From assembly GCA_035946735.1 (NCBI GenBank), contig DASYYZ010000091.1, positions 19,372 through 83,371 on the forward strand: a stretch of DNA of 64,000 bases, read 5' to 3'. The position numbers and the translations under genes are program-made. The stretch comes from Gp13-AA77 sp035946735 (GTDB lineage Bacteria > Acidobacteriota > Terriglobia > UBA7540). Within the stretch, counting starts at the first letter, position 1, and each line of letters starts with the position of its first letter. A model generated the notes under the pieces. It was not told the origin of the DNA. It ran no database searches and saw nothing but the letters and a program-made list of their open reading frames with translations. This document shows, one piece after another, positions 1 through 9,559 of the stretch.

Positions 1-31
1 GCTCCGACGGCGCAATTCAATGTGACGGCGC

Positions 32-304
32 ATGGTTGAAGATATTGCGAAGGACATTCTGAGCTATTTTCTTCGGAACCCGCAGGCCGCGGATGATCTC
101 GAAGGGGTGGCTCGCTGGCGTTTGCTCAGCCAGACCGTACATCGGGATGTCGAGGAAACGAGCAGGGCTCTCGATTGGCTGGTAGAGCAAGGCTTCCTTG
201 ACAGAGTTTCCCGTGTCAGCTCGCGGGCCATCTTCCACCTGCGCTCGGAGCAGCGCGCCGAGGCAGAAGCGTTCATAGCACGAGCTGAGGGCAAGAGGGA
301 CTGA
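32..304 (+). CDS. Small winged-helix-like protein, function unknown
   Basis: 90 residues with no signal peptide or membrane segment. The sequence is mostly helical and ends in a charged tail (AEAFIARAEGKRD). The central part (residues 10-70) has the rhythm of a winged helix: a helix ending in LLSQTVHRDVEETSRALDWL, then a turn and a hydrophobic strand (GFLDRVSRVSSRAIFHL). It lies about 110 bp upstream of the UpxY/NusG-like gene that opens the polysaccharide cluster, so it may be a cluster-linked regulator; that is inference. The ATG at 32 is the first start available in the window, so a longer form beginning earlier cannot be excluded. I do not recognise a named family. Confidence 0.55.
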   Translation: MVEDIAKDILSYFLRNPQAADDLEGVARWRLLSQTVHRDVEETSRALDWLVEQGFLDRVSRVSSRAIFHLRSEQRAEAEAFIARAEGKRD

Positions 305-414
305 ACGTCCCGCGTGCGCAAGCGACGCGCGACTTTTGTCGCACAGGCGCTCAGAACAGACGAAGGCATTTCGGGTTACGGAGCAGGGTGCTGTAAGTCA
401 CAGGGCGGAGCTTT

Positions 415-987
415 ATGCAAGCTCTCGAATCTACTGCGGGGGAAAGAGAGACTAAGTCCGACGCCGCCTGGTACGCCCTGTACACGCGCCATCAGCACGA
501 GAAGGTGGTGGCGCAGGCCCTCTCCGGCAAGGGCTTCGAAGTCTTCCTGCCGTTGTATTCCATAGCGCGCCGCTGGCAGGATCGCGTCAAGCAACTCGCC
601 CTGCCGCTCTTCCCCTCGTATGTCTTCCTTCGAACCGGCCTCGATCGGCGGCTGCCTGTGGTAACGACAGCAGGTGTGCACCACTTTGTTCCGACTGACG
701 ATCGGCCGATCCCGATCTCTGAAGGAGAGATCGATTCCGTGCGCCAGTTGACTCTGAAAAGCACGCGCGTTGAACCTCACCCATTCCTCAAGCGTGGTGA
801 TTGGGTTCGTGTCAAAACCGGACCGCTCGAGGGCCTGGAAGGGATTCTGACGCGGTGGAAAGCAGCCTTTAGGCTCGTGCTCTCGGTCGAGCTTGTGCAG
901 CAATCGGTGGCAGTGGAAGTTGAGGCATCTAATGTGGAACCTATCCGAGAGCCTCGGAACCGGCAAGCCTCAGGGTATCTCCGTTAG
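415..987 (+). CDS. UpxY/NusG-like transcription antiterminator
   Basis: 190 residues matching the NusG/RfaH/UpxY paralogue family. The NGN domain spans about residues 18-125, starting AAWYALYTRHQHEKVVAQAL and containing LFPSYVFLR. The C-terminal KOW-like segment is about residues 125-180 (KRGDWVRVKTGPLEGLEGIL). In this family, paralogues heading capsule or exopolysaccharide operons bind elongating RNA polymerase and prevent premature termination of that long operon. Its position as the gene immediately before the Wza/Wzc pair fits this role. It is followed 19 bp later by the exporter gene. Assignment as an UpxY-type specialised paralogue rather than housekeeping NusG rests on context and on the missing neighbours of housekeeping nusG (secE, ribosomal protein genes). 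Confidence 0.88.
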   Translation: MQALESTAGERETKSDAAWYALYTRHQHEKVVAQALSGKGFEVFLPLYSIARRWQDRVKQLALPLFPSYVFLRTGLDRRLPVVTTAGVHHFVPTDDRPIPISEGEIDSVRQLTLKSTRVEPHPFLKRGDWVRVKTGPLEGLEGILTRWKAAFRLVLSVELVQQSVAVEVEASNVEPIREPRNRQASGYLR

Positions 988-1006
988 AGGATCAAACCAA
1001 CCGCTG

Positions 1007-2086
1007 ATGACGTCACATTACGTTGAACCATTATCTCAGAGGGCGCCAGCACTCAAGCGGTGCGGGGTCGCCCGACTTACTCTGTTCGTCTCGATTCTGA
1101 CGCTGCTCATCAATTTCGACGGGGCCGGCCGGCTCCGAGCTCAGCAGTTGCTCGATTCCAGTTCACCTTTGCGTTCTCGGACGGATACCGGCAACCCGCC
1201 GCTGGCCCCCGCTGATTATGTGATCAGCCCAGACGATCTGCTGGACATCTCCGTGTTCGATGTTCCGGAGATGTCGCGTACCTACCGGGTGCATCCCAGC
1301 GGGGCGATCGAGCTTCCTCTAGTCCACGAGCCCATCGCGGCCGCTGGGCTCACAACTGATCGGCTTTCCGCAACCATCAGCAGTCGGCTCCGCACCGACG
1401 GCCTGGTCAGCGATGCTCAAGTTACCGTGGAGGTGAAAGAATCGCGTCTCCATTCCGTGGTCGTCACGGGAGAGGTCAAGAAACCTCAGATCTATCCCAT
1501 TTTTGGCGAGACCAGACTGCTTGATGTGCTCGCTCAAGCCGAGGGACTCGCGGATGATGCCGGCAGCATTGCGGTGGTAACTCGCGGAAACGCCGCTTTG
1601 CGCACACCGGGACGTGATCCGAATCCGGAGCTGCCCGGTGATCCCGTCGTGGTTGATCTGAAGCGCCTGATGGAAACGAACGATCCCAAGCTGAACCTTG
1701 AGATCTATCCGGGCGACCGCGTCACGGTCCAGCGTGCCGGGATCGTCTACGTGGTGGGAGCCGTCAATAAGCCCGGCGGAATTGTCCTGAACAGCGGGCG
1801 CGAGCCCATGACGGTGCTCAAGGCAGTGGCGCTGGCCGAGAATCTGAAGCCAACGGCGGTGGGCAATCGGGCGCTCATCATTCACGCCAAAGCTTCCACT
1901 GCCGGTGAGCAGGACGAAGCACCGGTCAGGCTGAAGGACATCTTGGGCGGCCGCGCGCCGGACCAGCCCCTGCACGCCGAGGAGATTCTGTTTGTTCCTG
2001 ACAGCAACAGCCAGCGCGCGCTGCGGCGAGCCGCTGAGGCCGCGGTTCAGGCCGCCACCGGCGTCATCATCTGGAGACTTCCATAG
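1007..2086 (+). CDS. Polysaccharide export outer-membrane protein (Wza-like)
   Basis: 359 residues from the ATG at 1007; the open frame extends 38 codons upstream but would overlap the NusG-like gene. An N-terminal hydrophobic segment (LTLFVSILTLLINF, about residues 24-37) fits a signal peptide; I see no convincing lipobox cysteine. The Poly_export domain follows (ADYVISPDDLLDISVFDVPE, about residues 65-150) with the typical valine-rich strand, then SLBB-type beta-grasp repeats (VVVTGEVKKPQIYPI and VYVVGAVNKPGGIVL). The family forms the outer-membrane channel for capsule or exopolysaccharide and works with the Wzc-type protein encoded 16 bp downstream. The C-terminal amphipathic stretch is alanine-rich. 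Confidence 0.9.
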   Translation: MTSHYVEPLSQRAPALKRCGVARLTLFVSILTLLINFDGAGRLRAQQLLDSSSPLRSRTDTGNPPLAPADYVISPDDLLDISVFDVPEMSRTYRVHPSGAIELPLVHEPIAAAGLTTDRLSATISSRLRTDGLVSDAQVTVEVKESRLHSVVVTGEVKKPQIYPIFGETRLLDVLAQAEGLADDAGSIAVVTRGNAALRTPGRDPNPELPGDPVVVDLKRLMETNDPKLNLEIYPGDRVTVQRAGIVYVVGAVNKPGGIVLNSGREPMTVLKAVALAENLKPTAVGNRALIIHAKASTAGEQDEAPVRLKDILGGRAPDQPLHAEEILFVPDSNSQRALRRAAEAAVQAATGVIIWRLP

Positions 2087-2102
2087 CTCTTTTCTAGCCG
2101 CC

Positions 2103-4343
2103 ATGATTGAAACCCAGTCACTTGAGCCCTTCCGGGCCGATAGTCCCAAACGTCATCTCGCCGCCCGTCTCGCCGATCTCGAGCTGGAACGAACCGACAC
2201 CTACTACTACTTGCGTGCATACTGGCACGTCTTGGCGAGGCGGCGTTGGACCATCCTCACGGCCGCATGCATTCTGGTGGCCCTGATGGCCGTCTTTTCC
2301 TTCAAGACGCAGCCCGTCTACGAAGCCATCGCGCGCGTGGAGGTCGAGGCCGAGCCGCCCCAGATTCAGTCGCTCAGTGACCTGTACCGCAGCACCCCGA
2401 GCGACGACGCGTTCCTGCAGACCCAGGTCAACGTATTGGAAAGCGACACGCTGGCCTGGCAGACGATTCAGCAGCTCGGCTTGGCTCGGACCGCGGAGTT
2501 TGGGTCGCCGGCCGGGGCCTCAGGCTCTTCTGAAGTTGCGCCGCCACGAGGCCCGCTCATCAAAGCTTTTCGCAAGCGTCTTCATGTCGAGCTGATGCGC
2601 AACAGCCGCATGCTCGAAATCACCTTCGAAAGCACGGACCCAACGCTGGCCGCCACGGTGGTCAACACGCTCGTGACCAACTACACCGAGTACAACTTCC
2701 GCAAGAAGTACGATGCCACGCGCCAGGCTTCGGCCTGGATGGAACAGCAGCTCGACGAACTGAAGGCGAAAGTGGAGAAGTCTCAGCAAGCGTTGGTCGA
2801 CTACGAACGCCAGAACGCCATTGTGAATGTCAGCGATAAGGAGAACGTGGTGGAAGAGCGTCTCGCAGACCTGAGCCGGGACCTGACGAACGCTCAGAAC
2901 GATCTCGCGCAGAAAGAATCACTCGACGAGCTGGTGCATTCCAACCAATCTCAGGCTGCGCTGCTGGTGCAAGACGACCTTCTCCAGCGGCTCCAGGAAC
3001 GCTACGCTGAGCTTGACGCTCAATACGTCGACGCGCTCGCCCAGTACGGGCCGAAGTTTCCGAAGGTGCTGCGGCTTCAGGACCAGTTGAAGGCCATGGA
3101 TTCGTTTATCGCTGGCGAGCGCAATCGGCTGATCGAACGCATCCACAATGACTACGTCGCGGCTCGCGGCCGGGACGCGCTCCTGTCGACCGCGGTCACC
3201 CAGGAGAAAACCGAAGTCGGCAAGCTGAACCAGCTCTTGATCCGTCACAACATCTTGAAGCGGGAGTTCGACACGAACCAGCAACTATATGACAGCCTAC
3301 TCCAACGGCTCAAGGACGCTACGATCTCAGCAGGTCTAAGGGCCACCAACATTCACGTGATCGATACTGCAGCGCCTCCCTCTTCTCCCGTGCGCCCGAA
3401 GCGGCTGCTCAACATCGCGATCGCGTCGCTTGTCGGGCTAATTCTCGGCGTCACTCTTGCTTTTGTTGAAGAGGGGCTGGATAACTCGATCAAGAGCGCC
3501 GAGGATGTGCAGCGACTCATCGCTGCGCCGGCGCTGGCGATTGTACCCGCGGCCGGCTCCGAGGGTAACAACCGGTATTGGCGCCGCGGTGGCCATCGTG
3601 CCAACGGTCATTCCGGCAAGGCCTCTACAAATGGGGCTGTAGCCTTGGCGGTCCTCAAGCATCCGGGATCGGCGCTCTCGGAGTCTTATCGCGCCCTGCG
3701 GACCTCCATTTTACTTTCGACTGCTGCCCGTCCTCCCCAGGTGCTTCTGGTCACCAGTCCCCAGCCGAACGAGGGCAAGAGCTGCACCTCGCTCAATCTG
3801 GCCTTGACGTTGGCACAGCGCGGCAGTCGAGTACTGGTGGTGGACGGTGACCTGCGCAAGCCTGGCATTGCCTCCCATTTCGGGCTCGGTGGCGAATGCG
3901 GACTCAGCGGCTTGCTCACTGGCGCTCACGACCTCAGCGCGGCGTTGTTTCAGGTGGAGAGCATGCCACAACTTTGGGTACTACCTGCCGGACCCACGCC
4001 TCCCAACCCGGCGGAGTTGCTCTCTTCACCGGGAATGGCGGACACGCTGCTGCAGTTGCGAGAGCGATTCGACCATGTCGTGGTCGATTCGCCGCCCTTG
4101 CTCATGGTGACCGATGCCACGGTGCTCTCTACTCTAGTCGACGGCGTGATCCTGGTGGTCGAAAGCGGAGTGACGGTGCGGGGTGCGCTCGTTCGCGCCC
4201 ACTCCCTGCTCGAGAACGCTGGAGGAAGAGTTCTCGGGGTAGTGATGAATAAGGTCGATCTCCACCGCGATGCCTACTATTACTCGTCCTACTCGCGCTA
4301 CCACGCGTATTACGATCACACCCCGGATTCGCCTGCGTCCTGA
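2103..4343 (+). CDS. Wzc-type polysaccharide co-polymerase / BY tyrosine kinase
   Basis: 746 residues from the ATG at 2103; the longer open frame would run back into the exporter gene. A Wzz domain follows a first transmembrane segment (about residues 49-67). A long coiled-coil region (about 220-420) leads to the Pro-rich motif APPSSPVRPKR and a second transmembrane segment near residue 440. The cytoplasmic kinase domain has Walker A (PQPNEGKSCTS, about 550-560), Walker A' (VLVVDGDLRKP, about 578-588) and Walker B (HVVVDSPPLL, about 658-667). The C-terminus carries seven tyrosines within sixteen residues (DAYYYSSYSRYHAYYD), the autophosphorylation cluster of bacterial tyrosine kinases. It controls chain length and export with the Wza-like protein. 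Activator and kinase are fused in one chain, as in proteobacterial Wzc. Confidence 0.93.
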   Translation: MIETQSLEPFRADSPKRHLAARLADLELERTDTYYYLRAYWHVLARRRWTILTAACILVALMAVFSFKTQPVYEAIARVEVEAEPPQIQSLSDLYRSTPSDDAFLQTQVNVLESDTLAWQTIQQLGLARTAEFGSPAGASGSSEVAPPRGPLIKAFRKRLHVELMRNSRMLEITFESTDPTLAATVVNTLVTNYTEYNFRKKYDATRQASAWMEQQLDELKAKVEKSQQALVDYERQNAIVNVSDKENVVEERLADLSRDLTNAQNDLAQKESLDELVHSNQSQAALLVQDDLLQRLQERYAELDAQYVDALAQYGPKFPKVLRLQDQLKAMDSFIAGERNRLIERIHNDYVAARGRDALLSTAVTQEKTEVGKLNQLLIRHNILKREFDTNQQLYDSLLQRLKDATISAGLRATNIHVIDTAAPPSSPVRPKRLLNIAIASLVGLILGVTLAFVEEGLDNSIKSAEDVQRLIAAPALAIVPAAGSEGNNRYWRRGGHRANGHSGKASTNGAVALAVLKHPGSALSESYRALRTSILLSTAARPPQVLLVTSPQPNEGKSCTSLNLALTLAQRGSRVLVVDGDLRKPGIASHFGLGGECGLSGLLTGAHDLSAALFQVESMPQLWVLPAGPTPPNPAELLSSPGMADTLLQLRERFDHVVVDSPPLLMVTDATVLSTLVDGVILVVESGVTVRGALVRAHSLLENAGGRVLGVVMNKVDLHRDAYYYSSYSRYHAYYDHTPDSPAS

Positions 4344-4392
4344 CGCGGGGCAAGTGCTGGACGTATCCATCTCCGCTTCTTGCGATCAACCC

Positions 4393-5814
4393 ATGAACCC
4401 GTTCCGTTCTCAAAAGCTCTTGTGGCCGGTGTCCTCACGGTGTCACAAGCTTGTGGTGCTGTTCGCCGCCGGGGTGGCCGGTTCTCTTCTGGCGCTCGAG
4501 GCTCTGCGGATCGCAGGCGCTACAACGCTCGGTGAGTCGGACAATCCCGAGGTCCTCGAGACCGCCTTATCACTCGATCCGGCGAATGCCGAGATCTATC
4601 ATCGCTTGGGCATGCTGCGCTACCACTCTTCGTCCCAAAACGGTCTCGCCAGTGCACGCGAGGCTCTGCGGCGCGCCACCGAATTGAATCCCAACGAGGC
4701 GCTCTATTGGTCGGATTTGGCTTCGGCCTGCGAATCATCCGATGACACGGACTGCGCCGATCGCGCTGTCGAGCACGCGCTCGACCTTAGCCCCATGACG
4801 CCGCGGATCTGCTGGGTCGCCGCCAATTACTACTTGCGGTCTCATCGGCAGCAGAGGGCCCTCGCGCTCTTCCGGCGACTGTTGCAACTCGATACGGGCT
4901 ATGCCGGGCCCACTTTTCAACTATGCCTGCGAGCGCTGGGCAGCCCGCGACCGCTCCTGGAAGACGTCGTGGGGCCGAGCCGGAATCCACAGGTAGAGCT
5001 AGCCTTCGTCAACTTTCTGAGCGCGCACGGCGACGACGACTCCGCATATGCGGCTTGGCGCCGACTTGCATTCAACACACGCCCAGCAGTGGCCACGCCC
5101 TTGCCTGCCCTTGATCTTACGCTGATCGCTCCCTACCTGAACCATCTCATCGACCGGGGCAGAGGTGCTGAAGCTCTCGCCGTCTGGGCTGACCTCGAAC
5201 GCATGCAATTGATCGGAGCGCCGGCTGATGAAGAACAGCGACGGGCTGCGATGCCTCCATCCAACCTCGTATTTAACAGCGGGTTCGAACGGAACCCGCT
5301 CAACTGGGGCTTCGATTGGCGATACCAGCCGCCCCCTCTTGTCGCGCTCGGATTCTCGAAGGCCGGGGCGCATGGCGGCACTCGCTGCTTGCGGCTTGAG
5401 TTTACGGCGCCTGCCAACGAAGAATGTGAGCCCATATACCAGGTGGTGCCGGCGGATCCGAATGAGTCCTACATCCTGTCCGCTTTTGTTCGCAGCGAAT
5501 CGATCACCTCTGACAGCGGCCCTCGGCTGCGCGTGGTCGATCTCATCTGTGCCGCGTGCACGAACGTTGCTACTGAAAGCACGGTCGGAACCACGCTTTG
5601 GCATCAGGTTCAAGTGAGCTTCTCCACAGGACCTCAAAGCCACTTCGTCAAGATATCGCTATGGCGGCCGCGCAGCCGCTCCTTTCCGCTCGAGATTACA
5701 GGAGAGTTCTGGCTCGACGATGTCTCGCTCACCGCCGTCAACTTGCCGGAGAATGCAGTACGCGTCGAGTCTCACGGACCACGATCGCCGGTCCGCGTCG
5801 CTGCCCTGCACTGA
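4393..5814 (+). CDS. TPR-repeat protein of the polysaccharide cluster
   Basis: 473 residues from the ATG at 4393; upstream codons in the frame overlap the kinase gene. An N-terminal hydrophobic segment (LVVLFAAGVAGSLLALEAL, about residues 20-38) is a signal anchor or signal peptide. Several TPR units follow (for example LSLDPANAEIYHRLGMLRYH and ATELNPNEALYWSDLASACE) up to about residue 290. The C-terminal third (about 300-460) looks like a beta-sandwich carbohydrate-binding-type domain (VFNSGFERNPLNWGFDWRY ... GGTRCLRLEF ... GEFWLDDVSL). Proteins of this layout are common next to O-antigen ligase-family genes and may organise assembly or export in the periplasm; that role is inferred. The stop TGA at 5812-5814 nearly touches the next ATG at 5816. 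Confidence 0.75.
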   Translation: MNPFRSQKLLWPVSSRCHKLVVLFAAGVAGSLLALEALRIAGATTLGESDNPEVLETALSLDPANAEIYHRLGMLRYHSSSQNGLASAREALRRATELNPNEALYWSDLASACESSDDTDCADRAVEHALDLSPMTPRICWVAANYYLRSHRQQRALALFRRLLQLDTGYAGPTFQLCLRALGSPRPLLEDVVGPSRNPQVELAFVNFLSAHGDDDSAYAAWRRLAFNTRPAVATPLPALDLTLIAPYLNHLIDRGRGAEALAVWADLERMQLIGAPADEEQRRAAMPPSNLVFNSGFERNPLNWGFDWRYQPPPLVALGFSKAGAHGGTRCLRLEFTAPANEECEPIYQVVPADPNESYILSAFVRSESITSDSGPRLRVVDLICAACTNVATESTVGTTLWHQVQVSFSTGPQSHFVKISLWRPRSRSFPLEITGEFWLDDVSLTAVNLPENAVRVESHGPRSPVRVAALH

Positions 5815-5815
5815 T

Positions 5816-7177
5816 ATGGCTACAAACATCGCCTATTCCGTTCCGGCGGCGATCCACAACCGCCACGGAGCTATCGCTGATGGAGTTGCGAATCAGGCCC
5901 GCGAACCAGCTCTGTCTGCGGCTCGTCTACCCCTGGTTACGGCGCTGTTTTTGGGCACGTTGGCATTTGGCGCCGTGCAGGCGTGGGCCTGGGGCGTCAC
6001 CGCGGTTCTAGTGGCATTAGCGCTGTTCCTTTGGGCACTGGCCACTGTCCGAACCGGCGTGCTGCGGGTGGTGTGGACGCCGCTCTACCTGCCGGCCGCG
6101 GCGTTTTTCCTCCTTGGGTTCGTCCAGTTCTCGGCCCACCTCACGGCGGATCCAATCTCCACGCGGGAATCTTTCGTGAAACTGGCGACGGACCTCGTGA
6201 TCTTCTTTCTCGCAACTCAGCTTTGGAGCGCGGAGTCGCCCGAGCAGAACCGACGGCTGGTCATCGGCATTGTAATCTTCGCCGGTGCCTTGGCTCTTTT
6301 CAGTCTCTCGCAGTTCTTTGCGAGCCCGAGGACCATCTACGGCATTGTGAAACCGCGCTGGGGTGGATGGATCTTCGGGCCTTATGTGAATCACAACCAC
6401 TACGCCGGGCTGATGGAGATGCTGATCCCGATCGCACTCTGCTATCTGCTTTTCCTTGGGACCGGACGCGGGAGCCCTCCTGGCCGTGGCTTGGCGGCGT
6501 TTGCAGTGGTGGTCGCTGTGGCCTCTCTTCTGTTGTCCGGCTCGCGCGGAGGACTGCTCTCGTTGGCCGCAGAACTTCTCCTTCTGACGCTGATTCTCTG
6601 GCGACGCCGGCCGGGCGCAAGACGGTCCCGACTCGCTGCCGCCGGATTGTTGGGGATGGTCGCGGTGGCGTTGCTCTTTCTGTGGATGGACTCGGGGCAG
6701 ATTTCGAAACGGCTCGGCACCATCGCCGACGTCACGCGCGCTCCGGATGCCACTCTGGGTGAGCGCCGCATGCTCGCCCGCGATTCGCTGCGCATCTTTC
6801 ACGATCATCCCTGGCTCGGTACCGGACTCGGCACCTTCGCCACTGTCTATCCGCGCTACCGAAGCTTTGCAAGCGACCTCGAATGGGACCACGCCCACAA
6901 CGACTATGCCGAAGCCTTGGCTGAAACTGGCATCGCAGGCGCAGTGGTGATCCTGTCAGCTCTGGGCCTGTTCTTTATTCTGGCATTCCGCAACCTGAAC
7001 GAACGCCTCGAACACGGCTCCGGCTGGATCGGCCTCGGTGCCGCGATCGGCTGCTGCGGCCTGATGGTGCATGGCCTCGCCGATTTCAATCTTCACATCC
7101 CCGCCAACGCGGCTTGGTTCAGCTTATTGATCGGCCTGGCGGTGAGCCCGGCGCGGCTTCGGCGAACCCCGGAATGA
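5816..7177 (+). CDS. O-antigen ligase / polymerase family membrane protein
   Basis: 453 residues, about ten to twelve hydrophobic segments. The diagnostic Wzy_C-like region (PF04932 type) is visible: VNHNHYAGLMEMLIPIALC, LLSGSRGGLLSLAAELLLL and the later periplasmic motif WDHAHNDYAEALAETGIAG, with conserved Arg and His positions. The family joins polysaccharide repeat units (Wzy) or ligates chains to an acceptor (WaaL). A second polymerase-like gene lies at 11516-13021, so one may polymerise and the other ligate; the sequence does not decide which. Start chosen at the ATG directly after the upstream stop. Confidence 0.85.
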   Translation: MATNIAYSVPAAIHNRHGAIADGVANQAREPALSAARLPLVTALFLGTLAFGAVQAWAWGVTAVLVALALFLWALATVRTGVLRVVWTPLYLPAAAFFLLGFVQFSAHLTADPISTRESFVKLATDLVIFFLATQLWSAESPEQNRRLVIGIVIFAGALALFSLSQFFASPRTIYGIVKPRWGGWIFGPYVNHNHYAGLMEMLIPIALCYLLFLGTGRGSPPGRGLAAFAVVVAVASLLLSGSRGGLLSLAAELLLLTLILWRRRPGARRSRLAAAGLLGMVAVALLFLWMDSGQISKRLGTIADVTRAPDATLGERRMLARDSLRIFHDHPWLGTGLGTFATVYPRYRSFASDLEWDHAHNDYAEALAETGIAGAVVILSALGLFFILAFRNLNERLEHGSGWIGLGAAIGCCGLMVHGLADFNLHIPANAAWFSLLIGLAVSPARLRRTPE

Positions 7178-7264
7178 ATGGTAACCCTAGCCTAGCTAGC
7201 TCACGTTTTCGGGATAAATCCCGCTGTCTGCCTGCCCGGTTCTCCTTGGCTCAAAGATCGACTT

Positions 7265-8608
7265 ATGCCGGCTAGCGCCGCCAGTCTTCAATCAGGATCG
7301 CAGTCGCGCTACGTTCGAAATTTCGCCACCACCGTGGGCGGCCAGGGGACGGTACTGGCACTCGGAATCTTCACCGGGATCACCTCCGCGCGATTGCTCG
7401 GGCCTCAAGGCCGCGGCGAACTGGCCGCCGTCACCCTGTGGCCGCTCGCGCTGGCCTTGCTGACCAGCCTGGGCCTCAGCCAAGCCATCGTCTTTCATTC
7501 CGGGAAGCAGCGCTTCACAGTTTTGGAGATCTGGACGGCCACACTCGTCATCTGGCTGCTGCAGTCGATCGCGGTGCTCGGTTTGGGTTGGGCCGCGATC
7601 CCAATCCTCCTCCGGCACCATAGCCCCGAGGCCCGGCACCTCTCGCTCATCTTCCTGGCCTTCGCGCCCCTGATCATGTTCGTCGGATATCCGGCCAGCC
7701 TCCTGCAAGGCCTGCTCGATCTTCTTTCCTTCAACCTGATCCGTGTCATCACGCCGGCGATCTACGCTGTGGGGCTCGCCGTCCTGTTGCTTCGCGAGAG
7801 GGCAAGCGTGGGCGAGGTCGTCGTCTTGCAGATCCTCGGCGCCTCAGTGGCGGTCGCCATGGGGGCATGGCTCGTGCTCGGCAGGACTCGTGGCACTCCG
7901 GGGATCGGTCTGGCTTGGAACCGCGCGGCCTGCTCGGGACTGCTGCGTTTCGGGTGGAAATCGCAACTGTCCTCGGTCACGTCCTATATCAACCAGCGCT
8001 TCGACCAGCTCCTGCTCTCGCTTTTCGTCGGCCCTCGCGACCTGGGGCTCTACGTGGTGGCGGTGGCGCTCGCCTCCTCGATCAGCTTCTTTCCCCAGGC
8101 GGCCGGCATCGTGACCATCGCCACGGGGTCGAGCCTCGCCGCGGACGAAGCGCGCAAGGTGATCGCCCAGTCGTTTCGGGTCACCCTCGCTGCCCTCTCG
8201 CTCGGATGTGCCGCCCTGCTGGTCTTGTGCCCGTGGCTCATGAACGTGGCCTACGGACCCTCCTACAGCTCGGCGGTTACCGCTTGCAAAATTCTCTTGC
8301 CCGGAACAGTGGCCCTCGGATTGAATCAGGTTCTTTACGACGGCGCGCGAGCTCTCGAACAACCGGCGCTGCCGTCTTACGCCGAAGGACTCTCCACCGT
8401 GATCACCCTGGGCTTACTGTTTCTACTGCTGCCACGCCTCGGATTTGTGGGCGCGGCCATCGCTTCAACGGTGGCCTACACGGCGAGCCTGACCCTCATG
8501 CTGGCCCTGGCGCGCTCCCGTATGCAGCTTAGTCTCCGGGACCTGCTGGGCGCACGTCGGAGTGTGCCCGTTGAGACGACGCCGAATTGGGAAATCCAAG
8601 GCACCTGA
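7265..8608 (+). CDS. Polysaccharide flippase (Wzx-like, MOP superfamily)
   Basis: 447 residues with about twelve transmembrane segments in the MOP/MATE arrangement. The N-terminus (VRNFATTVGGQGTVLALGIF ... ARLLGPQGRGELAAVTLWP) is typical of oligosaccharide flippases, as is the internal SVTSYINQRFDQLLLSLF ... LGLYVVAVALASSISFFPQA. The family moves undecaprenyl-linked repeat units from the cytoplasmic to the periplasmic face. It lies between the ligase-family gene and the methyltransferase, 88 bp after the former. Start ATG at 7265. Confidence 0.88.
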   Translation: MPASAASLQSGSQSRYVRNFATTVGGQGTVLALGIFTGITSARLLGPQGRGELAAVTLWPLALALLTSLGLSQAIVFHSGKQRFTVLEIWTATLVIWLLQSIAVLGLGWAAIPILLRHHSPEARHLSLIFLAFAPLIMFVGYPASLLQGLLDLLSFNLIRVITPAIYAVGLAVLLLRERASVGEVVVLQILGASVAVAMGAWLVLGRTRGTPGIGLAWNRAACSGLLRFGWKSQLSSVTSYINQRFDQLLLSLFVGPRDLGLYVVAVALASSISFFPQAAGIVTIATGSSLAADEARKVIAQSFRVTLAALSLGCAALLVLCPWLMNVAYGPSYSSAVTACKILLPGTVALGLNQVLYDGARALEQPALPSYAEGLSTVITLGLLFLLLPRLGFVGAAIASTVAYTASLTLMLALARSRMQLSLRDLLGARRSVPVETTPNWEIQGT

Positions 8609-8640
8609 ATGGGCACCGGTCGCGTAGAAAAGAGCCACCG

Positions 8641-9405
8641 ATGAAGACCGACGCTGCCTTGATGCACCGTTCCTCGGCTGAGCCGGTCAATCGGCTCTAC
8701 GCCCGGTACTCGGAGGTCCGCCCGAATCATCCTGTTCCGAGCTGTTCGGCCGACTTGCTCGCCGGGAGGGAGCCCACTTTTCGCAAGCACTTTGCTCCTC
8801 TGCTGCCTCGGGCCAAGGACGCCCGTATCCTCGACCTCGGTTGCGGCTACGGTGAGTTTTTGTACTTTCTGCAGCGGCAGGGCTATACCCAGACCGCGGG
8901 TATCGACCTCGATTCCGCGCAACTCGAGATCGCCCGGAGCCTGAGAGTTCGCAACCTGCATTGCGCTGATGCGCGCGACTTCCTGTCCTCGGCGACAGAT
9001 TTCGATCTCATCGCGGCCCTCGACGTCCTGGAGCACATTCCCAAAGATGAAGTCCTCCACTTGCTGGAACTCGCGCGCAACGCCCTGCGGCCCGGCGGGC
9101 AATTTCTATGCCAAGTCCCCAATCTAGCCGCCTTCCACACGCCGCTCTTTTTCATGGACTTTACCCACGAAACGCCGTTCACGGCTCCCAGCCTGAAGCA
9201 AGTGCTTGAACTGGCTGGCTTCGTGAATGTGCGTGTTTATGCGATGGGTCCGGTGGCGCACGGCCTGCGCAGCATCGCACGGTCGGTGCTGTGGAAGGCG
9301 ATCACCGCCACCTTGCGGGCGGTTCAGACCGTCGAAGGCGGACCCCGCGACGGCCTGTGCTCCATCTTCACCTCGGCCATCTGCGCCACAGGCGAAAAGA
9401 GCTAG
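8641..9405 (+). CDS. Class I SAM-dependent methyltransferase
   Basis: 254 residues from the ATG at 8641, preceded by a purine-rich AAAAGAG; the frame extends 18 codons upstream into the flippase stop region. Motif I for SAM binding is clear (ARILDLGCGYGEFLYFL, about residues 61-77), followed by the acidic ribose contact (GIDLDS) and post-motif DLIAALDVLEHIPKDEVLHL and NALRPGGQFLCQVPN. These belong to the Methyltransf_11/23 type. It probably methylates a sugar or sugar-nucleotide of the polysaccharide; the substrate is not visible from sequence. Confidence 0.85.
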   Translation: MKTDAALMHRSSAEPVNRLYARYSEVRPNHPVPSCSADLLAGREPTFRKHFAPLLPRAKDARILDLGCGYGEFLYFLQRQGYTQTAGIDLDSAQLEIARSLRVRNLHCADARDFLSSATDFDLIAALDVLEHIPKDEVLHLLELARNALRPGGQFLCQVPNLAAFHTPLFFMDFTHETPFTAPSLKQVLELAGFVNVRVYAMGPVAHGLRSIARSVLWKAITATLRAVQTVEGGPRDGLCSIFTSAICATGEKS

Positions 9406-9428
9406 GCAATTCCCCCGACCATACCGTC

Positions 9429-9473
9429 ATGCGAATCCTGATCTCCGAGCGCACCTGCCGCGACGAACACTGA
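9429..9473 (+). pseudogene. 14-codon remnant repeating the start of the CgeB-like glycosyltransferase
   Basis: An ATG-started reading frame encodes MRILISERTCRDEH and stops. Its first 19 bases are identical to the first 19 bases of the glycosyltransferase gene at 10440, whose product starts MRILISGHIYPD. The match includes the start codon and ends six codons in. This looks like the left edge of a lost or rearranged glycosyltransferase gene. Chance convergence on a common GT N-terminus is possible, but exact identity over 19 bases argues for shared origin. Confidence 0.45.
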
Positions 9474-9559
9474 GCTCAATCGGGGTTAGGTAAACGGCAC
9501 TACAGGTCTTGCCAGACCACGCGCGTGCGGTCCTGATTTGCGGCCGGCCAACCCAAGTA

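Noticed and set aside
1319..2149. 276-residue minus-strand frame
   Set aside because: Antisense to the Wza-like gene; no family features.
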